DNA from: Dehalococcoidia bacterium
GTDB taxonomy: Bacteria; Chloroflexota; Dehalococcoidia; DSTF01; JACRBR01
Direction: 5' to 3'
DNA length: 64,000 nt
NCBI GenBank assembly: GCA_015478665.1
Contig: JADMII010000008.1
Coordinates: forward strand, 1 to 64,000
Part shown: in pieces, positions 52,957 to 61,723 of the stretch
Layout of the letters: each line of letters opens with the position of its first letter
Position numbering within the stretch: the first letter of the stretch is position 1
The notes under the pieces: generated by a model
The model's database searches: none
What the model saw: only the letters and a program-made list of their open reading frames with translations
What the model was told of the DNA's origin: nothing
Position numbers and translations under genes: made by a program

Positions 52957-53819
52957 CGGACGTCCGCCTCCTCCGCCTCGGGCTCCGACATGGCGCGCGG
53001 CGCCGGCCGCGCCGTCGGTGCCGGCGGTGGCGTCCTGCCGTTCGTCTGCAGGTGCAGCAGCGTCTCGAGCAGCGAACGCAGACGCGCGTCATCGAGGCGC
53101 ATGTACATGCGGCCATCCGCGGCGAGCGAGATGCGGCCGGTCTCCTCGGACACGACGAGCGAGACGGCGTCCGTGCGCTCCGTGATGCCGAGGCCGGCGC
53201 GGTGCCGCGTGCCGAGCTCGCCGGGCGGCGAGTTCTCGGACAGCGGCAGCGTGCAGCCGGCGGCGATGACGCGGTTGCCGCGCAGGACGATCGCCCCGTC
53301 GTGCAGCGGCGAGTTGGGGTAGAAGATGCCCTCGATCAGCTCGGGCGAGGCGATGGCATCGACGGCGATGCCGGTTTCGACGTAGTCCTGCAGGCCGGTG
53401 TCGCGTTCGAGCACGATGAGCGCGCCGAACTTGCGGCGCGCCATGTCGTTCGCGGCGGCGCTGATCGCTTCCAGCGTCTCCTGCGAGCCGGCGTTGCCGC
53501 CGAACGCCAGCGCACCCGTGCGGCCGACGCGCTCCAGCGCGCGGCGAATCTCCGGCTGGAAGATGATCGGCAGGGCGATCAGCAGGCCGGTGAAGGAGTT
53601 GCGGATGAGGTAGTTGAGGACGCGCAGGTCGAAGACGCGGCCGAGCGCGAAGGCGGCGAGCAGCAGGATGAAAACGCCGCGCATGACGGACATCGCCGTC
53701 GTGCCTCGCAGCAGCATCAGCAGCCAGAAGAAGAGCAGCGAGATGATCGCGACATCCAGCCCGGACGTCGGGCCGAATTGCTGGAAGTTGTTGCGCAGGC
53801 TATCGAAGAGACTGGTCAC
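52953..53819 (-). CDS. cdaA: Diadenylate cyclase CdaA
   Basis: Predicted 288 residues. Three N-terminal membrane segments (~20-80) precede the DAC domain (~95-250): FYPNSPLHDGAIVLRG has the DGA motif and LGTRHRAGLGI the RHR motif. It joins two ATP into c-di-AMP at the membrane. GTG start six bases after argF. A c-di-AMP riboswitch is in the same window at 21612-21730. An acidic/proline-rich tail ends the protein. Confidence 0.93.
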   Translation of the reverse strand: MTSLFDSLRNNFQQFGPTSGLDVAIISLLFFWLLMLLRGTTAMSVMRGVFILLLAAFALGRVFDLRVLNYLIRNSFTGLLIALPIIFQPEIRRALERVGRTGALAFGGNAGSQETLEAISAAANDMARRKFGALIVLERDTGLQDYVETGIAVDAIASPELIEGIFYPNSPLHDGAIVLRGNRVIAAGCTLPLSENSPPGELGTRHRAGLGITERTDAVSLVVSEETGRISLAADGRMYMRLDDARLRSLLETLLHLQTNGRTPPPAPTARPAPRAMSEPEAEEADVR

Positions 53820-53825
53820 GGGCGG

Positions 53826-54752
53826 TTACAGTGCGGTCTCGCTCGCGACGAGCGCCAGGATCGCCTTCTGGGCATGCAGCCGGTTCTCCGCCTGGTCGAA
53901 GACGACCGACTGTCCGCCCTCGATCACGTCTTCGGTGACTTCGTCGCCCCGATGCGCCGGCAGGTCGTGCATGAAGATGGCCGTCGGCTTCGCCCGCGCC
54001 ATCAGCTCCGCGCTCACCGTGTAGCCGGCGAAGGCCTCCTTCCGCTCCGCGTACGAATCCTCCTGTCCCATGCTCGTCCAGACGTCGGTGTAGACGACGT
54101 CGGCGCCCGCGACCGCTTCCGCCGGCGAGGCGCAGACGTCGATGCGGCCGCCGTTCTCGCTCGCCAGCCGGTCGACGAGCCGCAGGGTGCCCTCGGGCAG
54201 GCTGTAGCCCGCGGGCGAGGCGAGCGCCAGGCTGACGCCGGCGAGCGCCGCCGCCTCGGCGAGCGACGCGGCGACGTTGAAGCCGTCGCCGACGTAGGCG
54301 AGGCGGACGCCGCGCAGCGTGCCACAGTGCTCGAGCACGGTCAGCAGGTCGGCAAGCGCCTGGCAGGGGTGCTCTTCGTCGGAGAGGGCGTTGATCACGG
54401 GTACGCCGGCGTGCCGGGCGAGCTCGAGGAGCGTCTGGTGCTCGTAGGTGCGGGCGGCGATGACATCGACGTACCGCGCGAGCACGCGGGCGACATCGGC
54501 GACGGGCTCGCGCTGGCCGAGGCCGACCTCCGCCTGGCTGAGGTAGACGGCGTGGCCGCCGAGCTCCTGCATGGCGACGTCGAAGCTGACGCGGGTGCGC
54601 AGGGATGGCTTCTCGAACACCATCGCCAGGGTCTTGCCGGCGAGCAGGCTGGCGCCGCCGCCATCCCGCTTCAGGCTCAACGCCGTCTGCAGGATGCGCT
54701 CCAACTCGTCCGGGCTGAGGTCGGCGATGGAGAGCAGGTCGCGGCCGAACAC
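53826..54752 (-). CDS. argF: Ornithine carbamoyltransferase-family enzyme with HDLP motif
   Basis: Predicted 308 residues, usual length. SLRTRVSFDVAMQELGGHA (carbamoyl-phosphate loop), HEHPCQALADLL-like DEEHPCQALADLL and DVWTSMGQE are typical. The ornithine motif, normally MHCLPAHRG, reads MHDLPAHRG (codon GAC). GTG start with GGAGG six bases upstream and TATACT at 54778-54783 fix the start; the long frame to 55166 is antisense to fabD. It heads the cdaA-cdaR-der run. Confidence 0.88.
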   Translation of the reverse strand: MFGRDLLSIADLSPDELERILQTALSLKRDGGGASLLAGKTLAMVFEKPSLRTRVSFDVAMQELGGHAVYLSQAEVGLGQREPVADVARVLARYVDVIAARTYEHQTLLELARHAGVPVINALSDEEHPCQALADLLTVLEHCGTLRGVRLAYVGDGFNVAASLAEAAALAGVSLALASPAGYSLPEGTLRLVDRLASENGGRIDVCASPAEAVAGADVVYTDVWTSMGQEDSYAERKEAFAGYTVSAELMARAKPTAIFMHDLPAHRGDEVTEDVIEGGQSVVFDQAENRLHAQKAILALVASETAL

Positions 54753-54777
54753 GTCAATCCTCCGAAGGTGCGCGGGC

Positions 54778-54783
54778 AGTATA
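54778..54783 (-). promoter_or_regulatory. -10 box of the argF-cdaA-cdaR-der operon
   Basis: TATACT reading minus, expected start near 54771 and ~19-nt leader. No clear -35. Confidence 0.5.
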
Positions 54784-54873
54784 TCGCGAAGCTGGTCATC
54801 GTCCGTGCGTGAAGCCTCATCGGGCTGGCCGTGCAGCGCCATCGAGAGCCGTCTGGCGCCCTTGCGGTTGTGG

Positions 54874-54879
54874 TATACT
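54874..54879 (+). promoter_or_regulatory. -10 box of fabD
   Basis: TATACT, divergent to the argF promoter. Expected start near 54886, nine bases before the ATG at 54895. Confidence 0.5.
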
Positions 54880-54894
54880 CGCGGCACGGAGCAG

Positions 54895-55992
54895 ATGCGC
54901 CGAAATGGTGCCGCCCCCGCCCCGCCGCGACGTGCTGCGGCCGGGCCGCGCCCGGCGCGTGCACAGATGGCTGATCCCACCCCACGGCGCGAGCGGAGCC
55001 TCGCGCTGATCTTCCCCGGCCAAGGTTCGCAACACAGCGGCATGGGCCGCGCCGTCGCCGAGCGCTCGCCCGGCGCCCGCGAGGTCTTCGCGCAGGCCGG
55101 CGAGATCCTCAAGCTCGACGTCGCGCGCCTCGTCATGGAGGGCTCCGAGAAGGACCTCGCCCGCACAACGACGACGCAGCCGGCGATCCTCGCTGTCAGC
55201 TGGGCGTACTACACCTATCTCCGCGAGTTGGCGGCGGAGCGCGGACGCCGGGTGCGGCCGTCGCTCGTCTCGGGTCACAGTTTCGGGCAGTTCTCGGCGT
55301 CGGCAGCGGCAGACGCACTGAGCTTCGCCGACGCCCTGAAGCTCGTGAAGGAGCGCGGCCGGATCATGGCGAAGTGGTCGAAGCGCCGGCCCGGCGGCAT
55401 GGCGTCCGTGATCGGCGTCACCGACGACGACGTGCGCGACGTCTGCACGCAGGTGTCGCCCGACGGCGACGTCGGCGTCGCGGCGATCAACGCGCCGGGG
55501 CAGACCGTGATCTCCGGCACGCTGGCGGCGCTCGCCCGCGCCGTCGAGTCGGTGCGGGAGCGCGGCGCCCGCGTCGTGCAGCTGCCGATCTCCGTCCCCG
55601 GACACTTCCCGAAGATGTCCGAGGCGCGCGAGGAGATGCGCAAGTTCATCGACGGCATCGAATTCCGGGACCCGAAGCAGCCCGTCGTCTCGAGCCTCAC
55701 GGGCCGCCTGCTGACGACGGCCGAAGACGTGCGCCAGGAGCTGACGGACCAGATGACGGGCGCCATCAACTGGATGCGCGCCTTCCTCGAAATGCGCAAG
55801 GCGGGCGTCTCCAGTTTCCTCGAGCTGGGGCCGGGACACGTGCTCGCCAACATCTGCAAGCGGGTCGACCGAGACGCCGAGATGATCGACATCTTCGACG
55901 AGTCACAGTGGCGCGAGCTGATCCTGAGCGGCCCGGCGGTCGACGCCGCCGCGCCTGAAACGACGCCGCCGGTCGTCACGTCTTCGTCGTGA
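54895..55992 (+). CDS. fabD: Malonyl-CoA:ACP transacylase
   Basis: Predicted 365 residues. LALIFPGQGSQHSGMG, SLVSGHSFGQFSA with the catalytic Ser, and ISVPGHFPKMSEA with a conserved His are present. It loads malonyl onto ACP for fatty acid synthesis. The first 24 residues (Ala/Pro/Arg-rich) may be untranslated; an ATG at 54967 gives a more usual length but lacks a ribosome site. It overlaps fabF. Confidence 0.88.
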   Translation: MRRNGAAPAPPRRAAAGPRPARAQMADPTPRRERSLALIFPGQGSQHSGMGRAVAERSPGAREVFAQAGEILKLDVARLVMEGSEKDLARTTTTQPAILAVSWAYYTYLRELAAERGRRVRPSLVSGHSFGQFSASAAADALSFADALKLVKERGRIMAKWSKRRPGGMASVIGVTDDDVRDVCTQVSPDGDVGVAAINAPGQTVISGTLAALARAVESVRERGARVVQLPISVPGHFPKMSEAREEMRKFIDGIEFRDPKQPVVSSLTGRLLTTAEDVRQELTDQMTGAINWMRAFLEMRKAGVSSFLELGPGHVLANICKRVDRDAEMIDIFDESQWRELILSGPAVDAAAPETTPPVVTSSS

Positions 55993-57275
55993 GCGGAACG
56001 CGAGCGCAACGCCCCGAGCATCTCCCGAACCGGCGCGTCGTCGTCACCGGCCTCGGCGCCGTCTGCCCGCTGGGGAACAGCGCGCGCGACGCCTGGGCGG
56101 CGATGACCGAGGGACGCTCGGGCATCGGCCCGCTGACGCAGTTCGACACGAGCGGCTTCGAGGTGCGCATCGGCGGCGAGGTGCGCGACTTCCACCCCGA
56201 AGAGGCGATCCCGACGAAAGAGCTGCGCCGCATGGACCGCCACGCGCAGTTCGCCGTCGTCGCAGCGCTTGAGGCCGTCGCCGACGCCGGGCTGATCATC
56301 GACGACGCCAATCGCGACGACGTCGGCGTCATCTTCGGCTCCGCGGGCGGCGGGTACGAATGGTTCCTCGACCAGAGCGCGACATACCTGAAGGCCGGGT
56401 ACCGGCGTGTCAGCCCCTTCATGATCAGCAACATGCTCCCGGACGCCGCGTCCGGCCACATCGCCATCACGCTCGGCGCCTGCGGTCCGAACATGGGCGT
56501 CGTCAGCGCCTGCTCGACCGGCACCGGCGCGATCGGCGAGGCGTGGGAGACCGTGCGCCGCGGCGACGCGGAGGCGATCATCACCGGCGGCGCGGACAAC
56601 GCGCTGCTGCCGTCGCTGCTCGCCGGCTTCCACGCGCTGCGGGCGCTGGCGAACGACGAGGAGCACCCGGAGCGGGCGAACAAGCCCTTCGACGCGCGCC
56701 GCGACGGCTTCGTCGTCGGCCAGGGCGCCGGCGCGCTCGTGCTCGAGAGCCTCGAACACGCGCAGGCGCGCGGCGCGGAGATCCGGGCGGAGGTGATCGG
56801 CTACGCGACGAGCAACGACGCCTACGACATGGTGGCGGCGCACGAGAGCGGCCGCGCCTCCGCGCAGGCGATGCTGCGGGCGATGCGGAAGGCGGGCATC
56901 GCGCCCGAAGAGGTGGGCTACATCAACGCCCACGGCACGGGCACGCCGCTCAATGACCGCGTCGAGACGGCGGCGATCAAGACGGCCTTCGGCGAGCACG
57001 CGTATCATCTGGCGGTGAGCTCGACGAAGTCGATGCACGGCCACCTGATGGGGGGCGCCGGCGCGCTGGAGGCGATCGCGGCGGTGCAGGCGGTGAGAAC
57101 CGGCGTCCTGCCGCCGACGATCAACTACGAGGTGCCCGACCCCGAATGCGACCTCGACTACGTCCCGAACGTCGCGCGCCACATCGATTTGCGGGTGGCG
57201 CTCTCGAATTCCGTGGGCCTCGGCGGCCACAACGCATGCCTGCTGGTGCGCCGATGGGAGGGCGCGGCGGGCTGA
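55989..57275 (+). CDS. fabF: 3-oxoacyl-ACP synthase II
   Basis: Predicted 428 residues. Cys-His-His triad: VSACSTGTGAIG, NAHGTGTPLND, and SMHGHLMGGAGALEA. It elongates acyl-ACP by condensation. GTG start overlaps the fabD stop (GTGA). No acpP or fabH in this window. An Hsp20-like stretch begins just after its stop. Confidence 0.93.
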   Translation: MSGTRAQRPEHLPNRRVVVTGLGAVCPLGNSARDAWAAMTEGRSGIGPLTQFDTSGFEVRIGGEVRDFHPEEAIPTKELRRMDRHAQFAVVAALEAVADAGLIIDDANRDDVGVIFGSAGGGYEWFLDQSATYLKAGYRRVSPFMISNMLPDAASGHIAITLGACGPNMGVVSACSTGTGAIGEAWETVRRGDAEAIITGGADNALLPSLLAGFHALRALANDEEHPERANKPFDARRDGFVVGQGAGALVLESLEHAQARGAEIRAEVIGYATSNDAYDMVAAHESGRASAQAMLRAMRKAGIAPEEVGYINAHGTGTPLNDRVETAAIKTAFGEHAYHLAVSSTKSMHGHLMGGAGALEAIAAVQAVRTGVLPPTINYEVPDPECDLDYVPNVARHIDLRVALSNSVGLGGHNACLLVRRWEGAAG

Positions 57276-57285
57276 GGGCGCATCG

Positions 57286-57538
57286 TGTGGATGCCGGCCG
57301 ATGCCGCGCCGAGCGATCTCCGGGAGTCGATGTCGGGCGCGTCGTGCGCCTGCGCGATCCCGTCGATGGGCCGACGGCGAACGTCACCTACAACAACGGC
57401 GTCGTCGTGATCTCGCTGTCATGCGCGGAGCGGGCGATGCCGGCGAAGCTCTCGCTGGACGTCGTCTCGGCGATCCAGGGCGAGCGTGCGGGGAGCTTCG
57501 GGCACCCCGTGCGGTCTGCAGGCGACGGCCTGACCTGA
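57286..57538 (+). pseudogene. Possible truncated Hsp20 (alpha-crystallin) remnant
   Basis: A frame from ~57328 to 57538 reads VGRVVRLRDPVDGP, then ANVTYNNGVVVISL, a phrasing typical of the C-terminal half of an Hsp20 alpha-crystallin domain. The N-terminal half is missing from this frame; another frame just upstream has WMPADAAPSDLRES, similar to an Hsp20 start. Together they look like a gene with an internal deletion or frame change. The alternative is a short real protein starting at 57254 inside fabF. Confidence 0.4.
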
Positions 57539-57586
57539 CGCCGATCGTCGCGGCGCGGCAGGGAGATGCCGCGGCTCGGGCGCCGG

Positions 57587-57895
57587 TCAGTCGACGCCCG
57601 TGTCGCCGCGGCGAACGCCGCTGCCGGGCTTCGGCGTATCGTGGTAATCCGCCTCCGTCGCCTGCTTGCGGTCCTGGTCCACGGACTCCATATAGCGCTG
57701 GCTGGCCTCGTCCCAGATCTTCGTCGATGGTTCGGTCGCGAGGCCCTTGTGCGCCGGCGGCTGCTTCTTCGCCGGCAACTCCTCGCGGTCGGCCGGCGCC
57801 GGCGGACGCGCCTTCTCGCCGTCCTGCGGCACAACGTGGGCGCGCGGGCCGATGTCCTCGTAGGTGTCCTGTTCGTCGTCGTGGATGCGTTCCAT
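57587..57895 (-). CDS. Small hydrophilic protein divergent from glnII
   Basis: Predicted 102 residues, highly charged, Pro/Asp/Glu/Lys-rich, probably disordered; no hydrophobic core. GAGGAGAG precedes the ATG by eight bases, which selects this start over an upstream one at 58066. It shares an intergenic region with glnII, where GTAAC direct repeats lie. No family is recognised; nitrogen regulation would be inference. Confidence 0.6.
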   Translation of the reverse strand: MERIHDDEQDTYEDIGPRAHVVPQDGEKARPPAPADREELPAKKQPPAHKGLATEPSTKIWDEASQRYMESVDQDRKQATEADYHDTPKPGSGVRRGDTGVD

Positions 57896-57933
57896 AGCGG
57901 TCTCTCCTCGCGATCTACCGTAGCCGGCGACGC

Positions 57934-57949
57934 GTAACGCGAACGTAAC
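57934..57949. promoter_or_regulatory. GTAAC-n6-GTAAC direct repeat, GlnR-box-like
   Basis: GTAAC, six bases, GTAAC. The 11-bp period matches binding of OmpR-family regulators, and the GTnAC half-site matches the GlnR box of Actinobacteria. It lies between the small charged gene and glnII, about 45 bp upstream of the predicted glnII transcript start. Confidence 0.5.
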
Positions 57950-57995
57950 GCCGGATCGCCCCCGCTTGCGTCTTCGTCGTGATACACAAGAGGTC

Positions 57996-58052
57996 GGGAC
58001 GCCTCCGCAGCCGTGGACGTGCTCACGAGAGTCCGTATGGCGGTTGCGTCCC
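57996..58052 (+). promoter_or_regulatory. Structured 5' leader of glnII
   Basis: An outer stem GGGACGC (57996-58002) with GCGTCCC (58046-58052) encloses GCCGU/AUGGC (58010-58014 with 58037-58041) and GGAC/GUCC (58015-58018 with 58031-58034). A GATACA -10-like box at 57981-57986 would start transcription near 57993. The known glnA glutamine-aptamer consensus is not evident. Confidence 0.5.
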
Positions 58053-58101
58053 CCGTAGCACACCACCCAGCCGCCGCAGGCGCAGCATGAAGGAAGGTCG
58101 C

Positions 58102-59223
58102 ATGAGCGCTCAGTATCGGGCCGAGTACATCTGGATCGACGGGACGAAGCCGACCGCCAAGCTGCGGTCGAAGACGAAGATCGTGGCGGCGGGGCAGCAG
58201 CCGCCGATCTGGGGGTTCGACGGGTCGAGCACGAACCAGGCGCCGGGCAAGAACTCGGACTGCGTGCTGAAGCCGGTCTTCGTTTGCCCGGATCCGCTGC
58301 GCGGCGGCGAGAACAAGCTGGTGTTGTGCGAAGTCCTGCTGACGGACATGACGCCGCACGCCACGAACACCCGTGCGGCGTGCGCCGAGACAGCGACGAA
58401 GTACAAGAGGCACGACACCTGGTTCGGCATCGAACAGGAGTACACGTTCTTCGACGGGACGAAGCCGCTGGGCTGGCCCGACAACGGCTTCCCGGCGCCG
58501 CAGGGTGGCTACTACTGCGGCGTCGGCGCCGACGAGGTGTTCGGGCGCGAGATCGTCGAGGCGCACACGACCGCCTGCATGACGGCCGGCCTGAGCATCG
58601 CCGGCACGAACGGGGAGGTGATGCCTGGGCAGTGGGAGTTCCAGATCGGCCCGCTCGGTCCGGTCGAGGCTTCGGATCACCTCTGGGTCGCCCGCTGGCT
58701 GCTCTACCGCATCGCCGAGGACTTCGGCGTCAGCGCGACGCTCTACCCGAAGCCGGTGCGCGGCGACTGGAACGGCGCCGGCGCCCACACGAACTTCTCG
58801 ACGAAGGAGATGCGCGCGGCGTACGAGCCGTGCGTGCAGGCGGCCGAGGCGCTGAGCAAGAAGCACAAGCTGCACATCCAGAACTATGGCCATGCCATCG
58901 AGGAGCGCCTCACCGGCCTGCACGAGACGGCGTCGATGGACACCTTCAATTACGGCGTCAGCGACCGCGGCGCCTCGGTGCGCATCCCCTGGCAGGTTGC
59001 CGTCGAGCGCAAGGGCTACATCGAAGACCGGCGGCCGAACGCCAACATGGACCCGTACATCGTGACGCGGCTGATCACCGACACCGTCTGCAGCGCCTTC
59101 GACGCGGCGGCAGGCAGCGGCCGCAACGGCAACGGCGCGGCGAAGGTGCCGGCGCGCTCCGCGGTGGTCGCCAGGGCATCGAAGAACGGCGCCGCGAAGA
59201 AGACCGCAGCGGCGCGACGGTAA
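58102..59223 (+). CDS. glnII: Glutamine synthetase type II (GlnII)
   Basis: Predicted 373 residues. This is the short, eukaryote-like type II enzyme, shown by WGFDGSSTNQAPGKNSDC, WFGIEQEYTFFDG, GEVMPGQWEFQIGP and NGAGAHTNFSTKEMR. It makes glutamine from glutamate, ATP and ammonia. AAGGAAGG just upstream favours the ATG at 58102; another at 58087 is possible. An Ala/Lys-rich tail (~350-373) extends the usual length. Confidence 0.95.
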   Translation: MSAQYRAEYIWIDGTKPTAKLRSKTKIVAAGQQPPIWGFDGSSTNQAPGKNSDCVLKPVFVCPDPLRGGENKLVLCEVLLTDMTPHATNTRAACAETATKYKRHDTWFGIEQEYTFFDGTKPLGWPDNGFPAPQGGYYCGVGADEVFGREIVEAHTTACMTAGLSIAGTNGEVMPGQWEFQIGPLGPVEASDHLWVARWLLYRIAEDFGVSATLYPKPVRGDWNGAGAHTNFSTKEMRAAYEPCVQAAEALSKKHKLHIQNYGHAIEERLTGLHETASMDTFNYGVSDRGASVRIPWQVAVERKGYIEDRRPNANMDPYIVTRLITDTVCSAFDAAAGSGRNGNGAAKVPARSAVVARASKNGAAKKTAAARR

Positions 59224-59251
59224 GGTCGCCTGCGCAACGGTCGGTGTCGCA

Positions 59252-59281
59252 CGAGGCGCGCTCGAGTTCGGGCGCGCCTCG
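59252..59281 (+). terminator. Hairpin terminator after glnII
   Basis: CGAGGCGCGC at 59252-59261 pairs perfectly with GCGCGCCTCG at 59272-59281, 28 bases after the glnII stop. No clear T run. Confidence 0.6.
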
Positions 59282-59331
59282 TCGTCGTGTGCCGAAGTGA
59301 GGAACGAAGGCACTCCGTACCGACGACGTGC

Positions 59332-59360
59332 TTGTCCCCACGCTGGCGCTCCGCTACTAT
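59332..59360 (+). promoter_or_regulatory. pyrG promoter
   Basis: TTGTCC at 59332-59337, 17-bp spacer, TACTAT at 59355-59360. Expected start near 59367 and a ~66-nt leader. Confidence 0.65.
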
Positions 59361-59432
59361 GCTTGGTGGGCGGCACTCCCCGAAGGTGTCGCCTTTGTGT
59401 TTGAGCGGGTCCCCCGCCGCCTGCTGGAGAAC

Positions 59433-61100
59433 ATGCCGAAGTACATCTTTGTGACCGGCGGCGTCGTCAGCTCCGTCGGCAAGGGCATCACCACGGCGGC
59501 GCTCGGCCGTATCCTCAAGTCCCGCGATATCTCCGTCTCCGTCCAGAAGCTCGACCCCTACCTCAACGTCGACCCCGGCACGATGTCCCCCTACCAGCAC
59601 GGCGAGGTCTTCGTCACCAGCGACGGCGCCGAGACCGACCTCGACCTCGGTCACTACGAGCGCTTCATCGACGAGGAGCTGACGAAGGCGAGCTCGGTGA
59701 CGACCGGCCAGATCTACCAGGCCGTCATCGCCAAGGAGCGCAGGGGCGAGTTCCTCGGCGGCACCATCCAGGCGATCCCGCACGTCACGAACGAGATCAA
59801 GGCGCGCGTCCGCGGCATCGCCCGCGAGACGGAGGCGCAGGTGCTGATCGTCGAGGTCGGCGGCACGGTCGGCGACATCGAGGGCCAGCCGTTCCTCGAG
59901 GCGATCCGCCAGATCCGGCGCGAGGAGCGTTCGGAGGACACGCTCTCGATCCATGTCACGTTCCTGCCGCACGTCGGGTCGACGAACGAGCTGAAGACGA
60001 AGCCGACGCAACACAGCGTCCGTGAGCTGCGCAGCGCCGGCATCCAGCCGGACATCATTCTCTGCCGCGCCGACCACGAGGTGACGGCGGAGATCCGCCG
60101 CAAGATCTCGCTCTTCTGCGACGTGCAAGAGCGGGCGGTGATCTCGCTGCCGACGATGGATAGCATCTACCAGGTGCCGATCGTCCTCCAGGACGAGAGC
60201 ATGGGCGACGTCGTCATCGAGCTGCTCGGGCTCGACGCGGCGCCGCGCGACCTCGCCGGCTGGCGGCGCATGGTCGACCGGCTGGAGAACCCGATCGGCG
60301 AGCTCACGGTGGCGGTCGTCGGCAAGTACGTCGAGCTGCACGACGCCTATCTTTCGATCAAGGAAGCGCTGATCCACGCCGGCATCGCACACCAGGTGCG
60401 CGTGCACATCCGCTGGCTGCACTCCGAGCGGCTCGAGCAGGAGCCCGCTGCGGCGCTGCTCGATGGCGCCGACGGCATCCTGGTCTGCCCGGGCTTCGGC
60501 GGCCGCGGCATCGAGGGGAAGCTCGAAGCGGCGCGATACGCGCGCGAGAACAAGATCCCATACCTGGGCGTCTGCCTCGGCCTGCAGATGATGGTGATCG
60601 AGTTCGCCCGCAACGTGCTCGGCCTGACCGGCGCCAACTCGACCGAGGTCGACCGGCAGACGCCGCACCCGGTGATCAGCCTCCTGAGCGAGCAGCAGGA
60701 GATCGAGGACTTGGGCGGGACGATGCGGCTCGGCGGCTACCGCTGCCGCCTGACGCCCGGCACGCGCGCGGCGGCGGCCTACGGCGAGGACGAGGTGACG
60801 GAGCGCCACCGCCACCGCTACGAGTTCAACAACGCCTATCGCGCGCAGCTCGAAGCGGCCGGCTTCATTTGCAGCGGCACGTCGCCCGATGGCTCGCTGG
60901 TCGAGATCGGCGAACTGGCCGACCATCCCTTCATGCTCGGCTCGCAGTTCCACCCGGAGTTCAAGTCGCGCCCGGACCGTCCGCAGCCGCTCTTCCGCGA
61001 CTTCATCGGCGCAGCGAAGCTGCACCGGTCTGGCGTCGACGCCGGCATGCTCGGCGAGCGCGAGCCGGTGCCCGCCGGCGGCATGCAGCCGCGCTCATGA
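59433..61100 (+). CDS. pyrG: CTP synthase
   Basis: Predicted 555 residues. Synthase domain: KYIFVTGGVVSSVGKGIT, KLDPYLNVDPGTMSPYQHG. Glutaminase domain: VCPGFGGRGIEGK, YLGVCLGLQMM with the catalytic Cys, and SQFHPEFKSRP with His and Glu. It makes CTP from UTP using glutamine, so it follows glnII in logic as well as in place. CTGGAG lies before the ATG. Confidence 0.96.
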   Translation: MPKYIFVTGGVVSSVGKGITTAALGRILKSRDISVSVQKLDPYLNVDPGTMSPYQHGEVFVTSDGAETDLDLGHYERFIDEELTKASSVTTGQIYQAVIAKERRGEFLGGTIQAIPHVTNEIKARVRGIARETEAQVLIVEVGGTVGDIEGQPFLEAIRQIRREERSEDTLSIHVTFLPHVGSTNELKTKPTQHSVRELRSAGIQPDIILCRADHEVTAEIRRKISLFCDVQERAVISLPTMDSIYQVPIVLQDESMGDVVIELLGLDAAPRDLAGWRRMVDRLENPIGELTVAVVGKYVELHDAYLSIKEALIHAGIAHQVRVHIRWLHSERLEQEPAAALLDGADGILVCPGFGGRGIEGKLEAARYARENKIPYLGVCLGLQMMVIEFARNVLGLTGANSTEVDRQTPHPVISLLSEQQEIEDLGGTMRLGGYRCRLTPGTRAAAAYGEDEVTERHRHRYEFNNAYRAQLEAAGFICSGTSPDGSLVEIGELADHPFMLGSQFHPEFKSRPDRPQPLFRDFIGAAKLHRSGVDAGMLGEREPVPAGGMQPRS

Positions 61101-61149
61101 ACGGCTTCCGGTTCTCGCCCCTCTCGCCGGGCTGGCGAGCTCACGTCGC

Positions 61150-61626
61150 GTGACCGTCACCGAAATCATCCGCTGGCTGCACTTCCTCTCGCTCTTCTAC
61201 ATGACGTTCGGGCTGGGAGCGCTGATGATCCCGCTCTGGCGTGGCTGGCGGGAGACCGAGATCGAGCGACAGCTGACGGCGTTTGAGGACGCGACGACGG
61301 CGCACAAGGCGGCGTTGCTGCCGGGCACGATCCTCGTCGGCGCTACCGGCGTCGCGCTGGCCGGGAACATCGGCTGGAACTTCTTCACGACCGGCTGGCT
61401 GATCGCGCTCGAAGTCATCTACCTCGTCGTGCTCTTCATCTGCATCCCGGTGCTGGGCCACTCGCTAAACCGGGTGCAGGTCGAGGCGCTGAAGTCGCGG
61501 AAGCGCCGCCAGCCGACGTCGGAGCTGCAGGAGCTGCTCAACGACAACGTGCCGATCGTCTTCAGCCTGCTGATCTTGTTCCTGATCCCGGTGATGCTGT
61601 ACTTCGCCGAATTCCGGCCATTCTGA
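61150..61626 (+). CDS. DUF2269-like integral membrane protein
   Basis: Predicted 158 residues with about four membrane segments, the first beginning IIRWLHFLSLFYMTFGLG. The pattern resembles the DUF2269 family of small membrane proteins, whose function is unknown. GTG start; the frame extends upstream antisense of nothing but pyrG sequence, so it is cut here. Start uncertain. Confidence 0.65.
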   Translation: MTVTEIIRWLHFLSLFYMTFGLGALMIPLWRGWRETEIERQLTAFEDATTAHKAALLPGTILVGATGVALAGNIGWNFFTTGWLIALEVIYLVVLFICIPVLGHSLNRVQVEALKSRKRRQPTSELQELLNDNVPIVFSLLILFLIPVMLYFAEFRPF

Positions 61627-61723
61627 TTCTGGGTGGCCCATCACTCGTTGCCGGCGACTGGTCAGGTTAGCGCTCTCACGCGGCCGACCGGCTGGGGCCC
61701 GACGATGTGGAAGGAGCCACGCG

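Noticed and set aside
57996-58052. Known glnA glutamine riboswitch
   Set aside because: The conserved core of that class is not present, although the leader is well folded.
59016-61025. 669-codon frame antisense to pyrG
   Set aside because: No motif, biased composition, and it covers a complete CTP synthase on the other strand.
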